Shown: piece after piece, positions 37,201 through 47,351 of the stretch | Position numbering within the stretch: the stretch's first letter is position 1 | How the letters are laid out: the number at the start of each line of letters is the position of its first letter | From: Gracilaria gracilis | Lineage: Eukaryota > Rhodophyta > Florideophyceae > Gracilariales > Gracilariaceae | Length of the DNA: 64,000 bases | Direction of reading: 5' to 3' | NCBI GenBank assembly: GCA_030374805.1 | Contig: JARGSG010000072.1 | Coordinates: 124,001-188,000, forward strand | The notes under the pieces: generated by a model | The model's input: only the letters and a program-made list of their open reading frames with translations | Database searches by the model: none | Told to the model about the DNA's origin: nothing | Made by a program: the position numbers and the translations under genes

Positions 37201-38868
37201 TGGAGTGTTCTACAGGAGTGATAACCAGAGGTGGAACATTGACAGGAGGATCGGAGCCTAATTTGATACGAAACACATCCCGATAGTTTTCCAATATTCG
37301 TTCCATTCTTGCCAAACCAGCTTCTGACATACCATTGTTCTTTGCTTCCGCGACAATGTTTGCCAACGCTCCGTTGATTGATTTCTTGCTGTCTTTACCA
37401 ATGCCAGCTGCCAAGAATTCTGGAAGTTTGATAGGATCGTCGTCAGTGCTACTGTATGATAAGCCTTGGTAGCGGGCAGTGGCAATCTTGAACTCTGTGG
37501 AATTCAATTCCTCAATATGTCGATTGTGAATATCGCCTCTGACTCGCAGAAGGTGATCATTCAAGTTAAAGCCAATCGAATTTAGGAACGGCCTTCCCAA
37601 CAATATGTCGTCCATCTCCTGATCAACCACAAAAAACTCAACGCCTCGAATCCGAACGGGAATGTTTGATCCCGGTAGATATATTGTGACTGTCATTATG
37701 ACAGACTTCGAGGCAGAGACAGAGATATCATCATCTGTTTTGAACGCCCCTGGAAGTGGTATGGGCTCATCAAATAGTTTAACCGGAATTTCTGGTACTG
37801 TGGATGTTATTTTGGAGAATGTATTGACACCGATAGCACTGAAGTCGGCGCCAGAGTCTCCAAGGACAACATCGAACAAACTGTCTTCCAATGCAACTCG
37901 GAAGCGTCCAACGTCAGGATCGGGATCCGATTGGCTTCGTGTGGTCTCCTTCTTGACAGTTTTCGCTCTCTTCGTATCTTTTGTACCATAATGCTTCTCG
38001 AATAGTTCTTTTCTGCGTTCCACGGAGGTGATCGGACCATCTTTGAGTCGGTGAATTCCACTGCACTCTTCGTTGAGACATGGCTTACTCCACTCTGTGT
38101 CCTTCCGCTTGTTGGAACGTTGGGGCTTCTGTTCGGATTGCTGCCCATGTCCCGTTCTTAATGCCTTGTTGTTCCTCGCGCTATCCTCGTGCTTACGAGA
38201 ATGGTCATGAGCAGAGCGAGATTTGGGATTAACTCGGGCCATTACTGCTTGGGTCAGCGAAACCTCCAGTGCAATGTTGGAGACTTCGTCTTTAAACAGT
38301 TTGATGTCGGCCAACTGTTCCCTCTTCGAGCCTCTCCTCAACATTTTGATGCGTTCCTGCAAAACCTGAGGTTGGAATTTGTTGACAAGACGATCGAGAA
38401 ACTTCGTTGCCATATCCGGGTCCTTCAGAACTTCAGAGGCGTTGTTCTGATCGAGAGCCGTAATAACCTCAATAATAAAGTTCGTGATGCCTCTTGATGG
38501 GTCTTCTTTGTTGGTCTTGAATGCCACGCTGCGCAGCGTTGAGTTGATTCGCTCGGACAAATGCTTGGGGGTAGACAAAGAGGCCTTGTCAAACCAATTC
38601 TTGACCATGTCTACATAGCATCTTCAACAGTAGAAGCGCCCTCGATTTCTCCCATCAAGCAAAGAGCATGAAGAGTAGCTGAATCCATACAATCTTTGAT
38701 GGATGCCATTGAAAGTTTGGAGCTCTCATCTCGGTCTTTGCTCACGTCTTCTACCTTATTGCGATAGGCTGCGTAGGCGGTCTCAAATTTGATGAGAGAA
38801 GGCTGATCGACTGTCTTCAGCGAAGGTGGCTGAATCACAGATACGACTCCGTAATTAGAGGCTGCCAT
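34268..38868 (-). CDS. gag-pol region of Gypsy element B
   Basis: Likely start MAASNYGVVSV at 38868, 100 bp inside the 5' LTR edge. The product would carry, in order, a gag part with a Cys/His region (CLNEECSGIHRLKDG), an aspartic protease, reverse transcriptase, RNase H, an integrase with zinc-binding and DDE core, and a chromodomain near the C-terminus. Chromodomains of this position are known from chromoviruses, where they bind methylated histone H3 and direct insertion into heterochromatin. The region is interrupted about twice; protein identity to the outer Gypsy of the 51-61 kb nest is visible in the reverse transcriptase and RNase H parts (shared GKRTKRA segment), so both belong to one lineage. 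Confidence 0.85.
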
Positions 38869-38967
38869 GATCGGACTCCAACTGCAAGTCAAAACACTAA
38901 TGCTCTTTAATAGCCAAAGCGCTTTGATGATGAGTGTTCGGCTTGCAGGATTCGTCCTGGAGCCTGA

Positions 38968-39334
38968 GTACTTCTGTTGCGCTGGGTTCGGGCTTGGAGG
39001 GCACAAGAGAATGGGCACACCCACTGGTTGTCGCCTGTCCGACGTGGGTTGCCTCCACTGTGTGGAAGGCTTTTATGGTGCCCATCTGCCGAGCCAGTTG
39101 CTTGCTGACTCAGCAGAAAATGTAGACATCAGTCATCTACATGCCTACACTAACGATAGAACTAAACTTAGTTTAGCTAGAACTACCAACGATATATCAG
39201 TCTGATGTTCGATAAGTATGAAAGCATATGTAGCACACGCTGTAGCCCGCATTTGCGTGAAATACGCACCAGCAAAGCTGTAGTACCTATATGCGCATAA
39301 CCAACGCGAGAGTAAGGCAGAGGAGTACACATCA
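38968..39334 (-). repeat. 5' LTR of Gypsy element B
   Basis: Direct repeat of 33861-34227, lying on the gag side of the minus-strand element. Confidence 0.9.
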
Positions 39335-40004
39335 ATGTATCTATCTTCTTATTTTCCCGAGGCGGAGCCTCGGGTAAATAACCATTCCGAGGGTTCATAT
39401 CGCACTCTCGTGCCAGTTAATGACCCTTATGTATCTCTCTTCTGGTCCAAGCACCACAGTTACTTTTTGGTGAGGATATGTAAGGAGTTAGGTGTCACAT
39501 GTGAAACGTTGTGAGCCTTGATGAGAAGCTACGGTTATCACAGATTGGTACAAACTTTGTAGGTGGCAGATCTTCTGATTCACTGAACCTGCTTTGATTG
39601 CTTGCGCGCAAATTGGCGCCTATGCATTCAGCAACCTAGTCCTGTTTCGGCATGTAACTGTTGGTAAACACCGCTGTAGGACATTAGAGCATATCTTTGG
39701 TAGACTAGGTTTAATTCTAAGAGCGCGGAGCGTTAACACGCTCCGTGGCTTTATTGGAGATCCTCGTTGTACGTACTACCAGAATGGTAGTTTGAGCTAC
39801 TATTCAAAGCGCTTGATCGCGGCAGTTGCGTTCAGAAGAGGCCAGAGAAGAGGCACAGAGCTCTCTGACACTCATTCATTGGTGCCGATTCGTTTTCTTT
39901 GATCGTGATATACCACAACCGCCCTAACAGGGAAAAGTGCTTCCAAGGTGTGATCCCAAGGTGGATTAACACAGGGCTCGCCGTTCCAGAGAGACAACAG
40001 AAAT
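39335..40004. other. Intergenic; small perfect hairpin at 39356-39374
   Basis: CCCGAGGC-GGA-GCCTCGGG forms an 8-bp perfect stem just outside the 5' LTR of element B, flanked by T- and A-rich bases, so it resembles a terminator-like or foldback stem. A 102-residue plus-strand frame (39594-39902) has no recognised family. This stretch is also downstream of the amidinotransferase gene and should contain its 3' UTR. Confidence 0.5.
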
Positions 40005-41203
40005 CTAGTTATAGTCGACTGCGAAAAAGTCTTTGAGCTGATCGTCTCGTCGAATGTCATTCGTAGAGCACTGCAAACCTCCACCGAATTGGTATGTATC
40101 ACGGTAAGGCACCGGAATAACATCGAAACCCAAATCATCCAGTTGTTCAATGAGTTCTTTTTCGTTTTCCTCAACCACGACCTTCTCGGGAGATATGCTG
40201 AACACGTTCACAGCGCTGCAATCACAAAAGTCGGGCATGGGGTAATTGATTGCGTTGGGCGGTGCGGACTCAATCAACTTCCAGTTGCCCTCGCGGAATT
40301 TTGGGATCTTCCATTCCAACGGTGGTCGCTCACGATTGACGAGGACACTCCAGGACGTAATGGAACAAAGTTGCCGTCAATATGCTGCGGCTTGAGATCA
40401 TCTGGGAAGTGCATGAGATGACAGTCCACTCCACGGCTAGCAAAATGGCGCTGCAACCATTCGAAACCGCTGCGATTAGTTGTGTTGCTGTGAATAACAA
40501 ATAGGTCCTTTCCAATGCGGGCCACATCGGCAGCATCCCAAACCGGCTCATCTTCAGTCACCGAAAATTCGAACTTGTGTTTCTTGTTCTTCACATGTTC
40601 CGGCGGGACGTAGCCATTCTGTTGTTCAAATCTTTGATCAATTCGATCCCAGAACGGAGGGTGAACACCCTTCTGCAGGTCAACATGATGTTGGTAGAGC
40701 GAATCACGCATCATTGGCTTTGGCACTGCTGTCCAGATCATTCCTTTATCTCGGCGGTAGTAATCCATTATGATGTCGCGGTAGCAGTACTCCTCGAAAA
40801 GTCGAGAGCGATTAGACATAGATGCTTCGATAATTTCACGCCCGATAACCAACAGTTTGTCACGTGGGCAGCAGTTGTACATCGTGGGTGTTTGCCAAAA
40901 CGGAGTAACGATGGGCTTCTTTTGTGGAATAGGTGAAGGTCGCTTGACAACGACTCCTTCACCTCTGAGCATTTCCGCAAGCATGTCGTACTGCTTGTTA
41001 GCTTTGTCGATCTGTTTCGGGTGCTTCGGACCAATCGGCCAGGGCAGTGTGGACGCAATGTACTCATTGTTGCATTGTGCTCGGAAATCCAGACCTTCCG
41101 GTGGAAAGCAGGCATCATTAGGCAAGCGAGCGACAATGACTTCTTGCAAGTTACCGCATTCGGTTGAGGAGTTGACCAGTACTTCTGAATCAGCGAACTT
41201 CAT
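40005..41203 (-). CDS. Glycine amidinotransferase-like protein, frameshifted near the 3' end
   Basis: The product resembles the arginine:X amidinotransferase family (GATM, StrB/CyrA type), which moves the amidino group of arginine to an acceptor amine via a cysteine intermediate. Visible landmarks: CGNLQEVIVAR at the N-terminus, PTMYNCCPRDKLLVIGREII, WDAADVARIGKDLFVIHS (catalytic Asp region), HIDGNFVPLRPG (catalytic His region), and GGGLQCSTNDIRRDD at the C-terminus (catalytic Cys). The first 309-residue frame covers everything up to LRPG; the C-terminal 100 residues with the Cys lie in another frame. The change occurs at about 40343-40352, where one base appears to be missing. This may be a real lesion, a sequencing error, or an unusual tiny intron. 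No signal or targeting peptide is obvious. A transposon lies 26 bp upstream of the ATG. Acceptor unknown. Confidence 0.8.
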
Positions 41204-41229
41204 TGCTGTAAGGGAGAAGACAATATTCT

Positions 41230-41258
41230 ATAATATGTGTTACAAACCATTTCAATTA
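41230..41258 (+). repeat. Left TIR of DUF7869 element
   Basis: Pairs with 43681-43709 at 27 of 29 positions; pairing continues weakly to about 41271. Confidence 0.85.
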
Positions 41259-41502
41259 GTCGGAATGGCTCAAACCAAAAACTTTGAGCTAGATACATAG
41301 ATCTATTGAGCTCAATTACAGCTTTCAAACGAGCTTAAAACGAAAGGAAACGGAGCGAAAAAAGCCGCGTAACGTTCAAAAACTTTTACGGTGGTCTGAA
41401 ACCGTCTATTTTTAAAACGGGCTGGAAGAAAGACAAAACGACCAATCCTTCTTCTGTAGCTCTTTCGGACTTCGCCCAGCGCAATTCGTCGTCCAGAGCC
41501 GT

Positions 41503-43503
41503 TTGCCCCCATCGCCACACATGACGGAGTGCGAAATAGACCCAGAGGAGCTCATAGCGGCCGATTTGGAGCGAATTGAGGCAAGCTCAGGCCTTTCTGA
41601 GAAGCCTCACAACAATGAAAGCCCGCATCAAAGCATAGAGCAGATTCTAGAAGCACTTTCAACCGCTGAGCCGAACGACCCTCCAGGCACCGCGAAAACC
41701 ATAACAAAAGAAACCAAAGCACATTTTGACATCATGCTCAACCGATGCTTATGCAAGCCCAAATGCGTATCTACTGACATGCTCGTTATGGCCCAAAGTT
41801 TTTCCTCTATGAGAGAAGATGATAGAAGCAACACGGTACGTGCAATGCTTTTAGCGTTGTCGACACCATGTAACAAAGCAAATGAGCTAATGGGGTGGGA
41901 CCCAGAAAGAGCGCAAAAGAGGAAAGCAAAGCGAAGAAAACAAACTGCAACTGCAAACACAACCACGAGATACAGCATCAAAGGTGCACGTCTCTGCGAA
42001 TACGGTTCTGCAGCAATTGTCTAGATGCACAACAGAAGTGTTCAGAAGCATGCTGCCGTTGTCGCCGCCTCTCCGAACTTCCATGTGAAACCAAGTGGAC
42101 ATCATAGATCTCACAAACGTCACATCTCAATTCAAACAACAACTGCTCTCGCTTTTCTTCGACGCCATGCCGATGTAAATGCACTACCATGCCCTACTGG
42201 ACGAGGGTCAGATAACGAAGCTCCAATTCAGTGGTTGGGTAGTGGCGTAAGACGGGAGGACATATACAACCATTACCGTGAAAGATGGGCCGATATAATA
42301 GGAGCTGCAAGTGCTGGTTTGACCGTGACTGAGCCGGATGCACCGCTTTCTCAGGCTGCGTTTCTGAGAGTTTGGAGTAATCACTGCCCTACACTACGGA
42401 TTCTTAGGGCTGGGAGTGATTTTTGCGACCAATGCACGACCTTGCTTAGCACTGCAAATGGGACAATGAACACAGATTTGCGAAGAACGCTACTGGAAGC
42501 CAGGGAAAGGCATCGGCAGGAGGCATCTATTGAGTTCAAGCTCTATAAAGATATATTATGTAAGGCACAGCAATCTCCGTCTGACCGCCCTATCCATTTA
42601 ATTTTCGACTTCGCAGAGAAAGTACTGCTACCGCATCTCTTGCGACAACCCGGCCAGCTTCACTTCGTCACAGGTCTGAAGTTTGACATTTTTGGTGTCT
42701 ACAGCAGTGGTCAGAACGTCTGTTTTGTTTACGGTCTCCCCGAAGGCCACTGGCCTAACAACAAAACATGTAACGAAGTGGGTTCAATGCTTCATCACGC
42801 GATTAGTTTGCATCGTTTGCAAGGGTCTACGACACAATTTCACAGAACTATGGACCTCCATGCGGACAACTGCAGGGGGCAGAATAAGAACCGCTTCATG
42901 TTGTGGTACTTGTTGTGGAGGGTGTGCATGCAGTATGAGGATGAAGTATTCTTACGTTTTCTAGTTGCCGGTCACACCAAAAACCGATGCGATGCAGCCT
43001 TTGGCATGGTTAAGCGGCGTCTCAAACAATTCGATGTGTTCGGACCTCGACAAATGATGCGGATCATTGAAGAAAGTGCCAGTACTAACCAGATAGTTTG
43101 TTCGACAGAGGTTAAATGGTTTAATTGGAAGGCAATTCTGGGAAGGTTCTTTTGCATTCCGAACACTATGAAGCTTTCTAAGTACCATATTTTTCGTTTT
43201 AGTTCTTCCTATCTGGAGGGTGTCTTTGTGAAGGGGCTATCTACAGACGGGTCATGGACAAAGTTCCGACTGCTGAAGAGGGGTGTTACAGCTTTGGAGG
43301 TCAAGGAAGGGAGCATTGCTTTGCTGAATAATATCACATTGCGAGTTGAAGTTACTCCGCTGGAGTTGGTGCCATCTGCAAAGGAGAAAACACGCAAGGC
43401 GTACTTAGTGAAGAACGTGCTTGAAAGGTATTACGAAGGAAATGCTGATCGTCAAGAGGAGTATTTTTGCAGTGGAGGTGACTGGAACTCGCTTCACACC
43501 TGA
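41503..43503 (+). CDS. DUF7869-type DDE transposase-like protein with CXC domain
   Basis: Two open stretches in one frame (41503-42024 and 42025-43503) are separated only by a TAG. Between about 41915 and 42080 the informative sequence is in a different frame: NCNCKHN, QRCTSLRIRFCSNC, QQKCSEACCRCR, a cysteine pattern like tesmin/TSO1 CXC domains. So the product probably starts in frame 1, passes through the CXC frame and returns, by small introns or by frameshift damage. The 492-residue part has the DUF7869 signatures: LIFDFAEKVLLP (Asp codon 42607), LHADNCRGQNKN (Asp 42865), VAGHTKNRCDAAFGMVKRR (Asp 42991). The spacing and the TIRs suggest that these Asp residues are the catalytic triad of an RNase H-fold transposase; that is inference. 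The N-terminal 130 residues are acidic with no known domain. The AATAAA near 43577 may be its poly(A) signal. Confidence 0.75.
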
Positions 43504-43680
43504 GCATTGTTATCGTTATGCTTGCTTTATTCATATCTCTGTCGATCTTTATATGTTTTCAAATCTGTAAACACGAAATAAAAGCGCATAAGAAGGCCTT
43601 CAAGTTTGGTTTTTGAGCAAAAACGGCGTTCTGAGACGAAATCGACCATATCTCCGCTCGGGAAAAAAAGCCATTGCGTA

Positions 43681-43709
43681 TAATTAAAGTGGTTTGTAAC
43701 ACATATTAT
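43681..43709 (-). repeat. Right TIR of DUF7869 element
   Basis: Plus strand ends GGTTTGTAACACATATTAT; inverse of the left end. Confidence 0.85.
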
Positions 43710-43799
43710 CTGTGGTTGTTCACAACCAATAAAAAATGAGGAAGCAAATATATTCTAATATATAACCATATTATTGGTGTACAACAGGGTAGTGTTAAA

Positions 43800-44300
43800 G
43801 TTTACTCCCGTTGAGACGTCCACGGCGTGGACTCCACGCGCGCACAGCTGCGTCGATTCGAAGCAATCGAACTTCGATTATCGAAGCACCGCGCAGCGAA
43901 CGCCACGGTGGCGAGTGGAAAACGTGTGTTGGGCTCCACGCTCACTTTTTGTCGCAAAGATTTTTGCAAAGTTTGCGGCAAAAGTTTTTGGTGTGCCCAA
44001 ATGTGCGTCGCTACGTGTCCAACAAGGCGCGGCCTCGCTGGCCGGGGGAAGGATACAGTAACCATTACAGTGTATTCTGTATGAGAAAGGCTTTGCCTTC
44101 GTAGAGAAACTTTACAGTAGCAAGGAGCTGGAGCTCGCGAACATGGTGGAGCGGCGCGTGCGCGATGCACTGCGCGTGCGCGTGGCGCGCGCACAAAGGC
44201 TTGTCGAGAGCGAGCGTGATGCGTGGCCACGCGAGCACGAGCCACTCGCTCTCAGCCTCGCTGCATGCACAAATTGATACCGTTCAAAATTGAGTACCAA
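43800..44300 (+). repeat. Dispersed repeat, copy 1
   Basis: Its left part matches 49560-49823 and its right part matches 62638-62790. Conserved features include PNVxxYVSNKAxPRW in translation (about 43.99-44.04 kb), then TTACAG and an open stretch LQCILYEKGFAFVEKLYSSK ELELANMVERRVRDALRVRV reaching a TGA at about 44279. TTACAG looks like a 3' splice site, so the repeat may derive from a small multi-exon gene or an element that captured one. Confidence 0.6.
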
Positions 44301-45012
44301 GTGTGATATATACATGGTGTTTTATTGCAGCGAAGGGAGCAAGACGAAAGCTGCAAATGCAGTGTTATATTGGTGGACACGCATGAGCGTGTGTTGTTGG
44401 TTAGCAGTTTGAGCTAAACGCCAAATAATCCTTCCCAGTGAAATCGGCGCTGCAAAAATAAAACTTCTCCACGGCGACAAAGCGAAAAGCCCCAACATTT
44501 ACGAAATGAAAACCATAACTTGTTGCTTTCCATGTAGGGAAACGTTGTTCATTCTTTCATGCAGTATATAATGAACCTAATATTGTCAGCTTTATGATTG
44601 CAAAAAAAATGGCAGATGTCAACACACGAAATCATTTATCTTGTCTTTTATGTCATGCAAACAGTTAGAACAATACGAGCACCACTCTACACCAGTGTGC
44701 CTTCCATTAGGATCTCCGATTCGACCAACATATCGGGAATTTGCAGCAACACCAATTATGACACACAACTCCACAATTCATAATGATATGAAATTTCAAC
44801 CGCGTCCGACAGAGTCGTACTTTTAAACGAATAATATTTAGAAATGATCAGTGTTCTACTCCTTCATAATTTGTTGAAAGTATTCAACATACAGTTACCA
44901 TGTGTTATGACTCAAGTCAAAACACATTCATTGCACTTGCTTGTATTTGTTGCTCAATGCTGATGAGCCCAAAGACCTCCTATTGTAGGTCTGCATATCC
45001 CACAGAGAAACA

Positions 45013-45019
45013 GTATATA
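45013..45019 (+). promoter_or_regulatory. TATA box for the C2H2 gene
   Basis: TATATAA about 97 bp upstream of the ATG at 45116, in an otherwise non-coding AT-richer stretch. Confidence 0.5.
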
Positions 45020-45115
45020 AGAAGTCTACCTCTCCTTTAACTCTATGCTAAGAACTTTACCATTAGACGTGCTTACCATTCTCACGTATCCAAGCACTAC
45101 ATTTCAAACCGAACC

Positions 45116-45910
45116 ATGAACTCTCAGCCTCAAAGTTCCTCCGGTGGCGATGGCAGACGGCCACCTAGAGACAAGAGGAACAAAAGAGACCTCAGCGTGG
45201 ACAGAAGCAGGGTAGAGAAAGGGTCAAAGAAACGTCAGTCGTCTCGGAGACAAAATCAGTATTCTAACCAGTCAGGAAGGGCGCGACACTCCTCTGCACA
45301 CTCCAGACGTACAGGCGAAGCTTTGGGCGCTCTCAGTTTGATGAACGACCCCACGCTTTTGGCTTCAACTATGGGTGCACGTGCAGCGGCCTCGTCGCGA
45401 GCAGCACGGACACAAACAATGACCGAGCGCGCTGTAGAGGCGCCTGAGGTTGTGGCGCCGACAGCGCCCCGGCGGCAAGCGGCGCGAGCGCCCACGCTGG
45501 CGCAGATGACGTCCAGCGCTCTGGAGGCGACGGGGCGCGCTGCGGCCGAGCCGCCAGTTTCGAGCACGCAGACGGTATCCAAACGCACGCGCGCTGCGCC
45601 TGCGGTGCCAGCGCCCACGCTGGCGCGGCTGTCGTCCAGTGCTCTGGAGGCGGCGGGGCGCGCTGCGGCCTGGCCGCCGTCTGCGGGGGCGCAGGCGGTG
45701 GAGCAGATGGTGGCGCGGAGGGAGGCGCAGCGCGTGCAGCGCGTGCGCGCTGCGCATGCGGCGGCAGTGGCGGCAGCGGCTCAGTACGCGCCGGCGTCTC
45801 AGTTGGGGGATGGAGTGGCGCCGAGTCGCTTTTCATGCCCGCAATGCGGCCGCGAATACCAGAGCCTTCGCGCTGTTCTGAGACATATGGCCGAGCGTCA
45901 TGGGAATTAA
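45116..45910 (+). CDS. C2H2 zinc-finger protein with Ala-rich repeated modules
   Basis: A single-exon frame of 264 residues. Residues 1-65 are basic and polar (RRPPRDKRNKRD; SKKRQSSRRQ), likely a nuclear-localisation and disordered region. The middle has two copies of a module reading APTLAQMTSSALEATGRAAA and APTLARLSSSALEAAGRAAA, about 60 residues apart, in an Ala-rich stretch; residues about 200-230 form an Arg/Ala-rich helix. The C-terminus is one classical C2H2 finger, FSCPQCGREYQSLRAVLRHM AERHG. A single finger with disordered arms suggests DNA or RNA binding in the nucleus, but the target is unknown. The coding part is more GC-rich than its flanks. A TATA box and a long 5' flank support an independent gene. 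Confidence 0.75.
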   Translation: MNSQPQSSSGGDGRRPPRDKRNKRDLSVDRSRVEKGSKKRQSSRRQNQYSNQSGRARHSSAHSRRTGEALGALSLMNDPTLLASTMGARAAASSRAARTQTMTERAVEAPEVVAPTAPRRQAARAPTLAQMTSSALEATGRAAAEPPVSSTQTVSKRTRAAPAVPAPTLARLSSSALEAAGRAAAWPPSAGAQAVEQMVARREAQRVQRVRAAHAAAVAAAAQYAPASQLGDGVAPSRFSCPQCGREYQSLRAVLRHMAERHGN

Positions 45911-47300
45911 CTTTGTAAATGCTACGAACGGTAGAAAAAGAAATAAGCAACACACACTGCTGCCATTGCAAGTATGCAACTTTCTCCCAAACTAAACGGG
46001 AACAAATAGTTCTTGGTTCTTCTCAGGTCTGAAAGCAATTGTCAAGCGGGGTAGCCACCCTTAATCGGCATTGTTTGCTCACACTATTAGTATTATGTAG
46101 AAGAGCTCAAGGAGCTTCCCGAATTTTCTTTTGGTAAAGCGTGCTCTGGGAAGCGTGCTTTGCAAATTTCTAGTTCGTATGTTCAAAAGCATTCTGCCTA
46201 CTACTCATTTCGTACTACTCATGCCCATACGATGACATGGGAGACACAGAAGAACGAAGAGGCAGCTCTGAACAGTGTAGGCTCGTCCAAATCTTTTCAC
46301 ACCTTGGTTCGGAAGAGAGTATGAATGCCAAACGTAGATGCTCCAGCACTGACCAGTATCAAAAGAGTTGTCCGAGTCTATTTCCGGGCCATCTAAGAGC
46401 TTCGATCGTAGAACACTCTAGCTCGCCATGAAACTCTGTATTGACGAATCCGTCATTTCTTTGTTCTAAGTAATACATTCAGACACCATTGTGACTTCAT
46501 GGAATATGTTTCTATTCGTTTCGTAATGTTACACAGATAGTACTAAAGATGGAACAGGCTCTTCTCAAAATACGTTATATCTCTGCATGGCATCTTAATA
46601 CTATTCAGAACATCAACGAGAGTTCAACCCTTCAGTGTTCTGCAGGCCTGGTGTTCTTCATTATAAATATTCTCTTTATATGACAAGAACTTATTTATTG
46701 TTAAACACGTGCAAGCGCTACAACTCTATAGGCCTACAAAACCAAGCAGTTGTGCTATTTTGGCTTTCACCTTGAAAGCTTTAGTTTTTATTTTTTTGTT
46801 TTGGATGCTAACGTAGTTCCTGTGGTACTCATATTCTGTTCAACATAAGTTTTTTCCTATTATAGTTTGTTTCTATTTTCAAAGCGTAAATGATCCTGTG
46901 TTATACAAGAGCAATTGATTTAGATATAAAGATTGCTCACTTTAGCCAACGCTAGATAAGTTTATTTGGTACTTGATCGTTGCGTTGCTTCAAATCTATT
47001 TTGATTTAGAATGTTGAAACTTCCCCAGCCCTATTGCGATCAATTTCTCACAATCCTGTGATGTGACCATGGGGAGAAGTGAGCACAGCTGGGCATGAAC
47101 CCTGAACTTGAGATCCTAATTCTTATCAAACTGCAGCGAACATGATGACGCAGCGGTCCATGCTTATCACTCTCTACACGGGGACTCTGCGCCACTTGAA
47201 TAAACTTTTCCAAATGAAAGGACGCAATTTGTTCTTATCAGAGTCACTTGCAGCCTTCGATAAGCAATTTTTATCCACAAACACGTGAATAACGGGTCGA
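45911..47300. other. AT-rich intergenic region, no gene seen
   Basis: Contains a 64-residue frame at 46237-46431 without known relatives, and long AT-rich stretches at 46.6-47.0 kb. It should include the 3' UTR of the C2H2 gene and the upstream region of the membrane-protein gene. Confidence 0.5.
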
Positions 47301-47302
47301 TT

Positions 47303-47351
47303 GACAGCTAAATGGTCCCTCGCCTTCGGCTCGGGCCCAAATTCAGCTGTC
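47303..47351 (+). other. 49-nt stem-loop with TTCG loop
   Basis: GACAGCT at 47303 pairs with AGCTGTC at 47345-47351; inside, GGTCCCTCGCC-TTCG-GCTCGGGCC gives a second helix with few mismatches and a CTTCGG-type loop. It lies about 315 bp upstream of the membrane-protein start. Confidence 0.45.

Larger units (their letters stand above)
33861..39334 (-). mobile_element. Young Ty3/Gypsy chromodomain element (element B)
   Basis: Two 367-bp direct repeats bound the element; I count three differences between them, so insertion is recent. The left (3') LTR is preceded on the minus strand by a purine-rich tract ACGGGGCGC, as expected for a polypurine tract. Inside, gag, protease (LGDSGADFSAIG), reverse transcriptase (PKPGSTKHRFTVDLRGPNAR; KVDLAHGYWQVPL), RNase H (LFTDASDTHWAAIL), integrase (HTGHSGHRSSNV zinc region; core with SDRGSHYKNEVV) and a C-terminal chromodomain (KLLVKWRGFSQDEADWVAL) follow in order. 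It looks nearly whole, with about two interruptions of the reading frame. No matching target duplication was seen at the two outer ends. Confidence 0.9.
41230..43709 (+). mobile_element. TIR-bounded DNA transposon encoding a DUF7869 protein (2.48 kb)
   Basis: ATAATATGTGTTACAAACCA at the left end is matched by its inverse at the right end; 27 of the first 29 positions pair, and weaker pairing (AATGGCT) extends the TIR to about 42 bp. The single gene inside is on the plus strand, with an AATAAA signal near 43577. The ends are well preserved, so the copy is not very old. A short target duplication (TA or CT) is possible but cannot be fixed by eye. The left end is 26 bp from the start codon of the amidinotransferase-like gene. 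Confidence 0.8.

Noticed and set aside
39594-39902. 102-residue plus-strand frame between Gypsy B and the amidinotransferase gene
   Set aside because: No family resemblance and no signal of coding beyond being open; left as intergenic.
42022-42024. Stop read-through between the two DUF7869 open stretches
   Set aside because: The informative sequence at this place lies in another frame (CXC domain), so an intron or frame change explains the stop better.
43827-44084. FCKVCGKSF-like C2H2 finger in repeat copy 1
   Set aside because: The frame is not kept in repeat copy 2, where another frame is conserved instead.
45256-45971. Long minus-strand frames over the C2H2 gene
   Set aside because: GC-rich antisense shadows; the plus frame ends in an unmistakable zinc finger.
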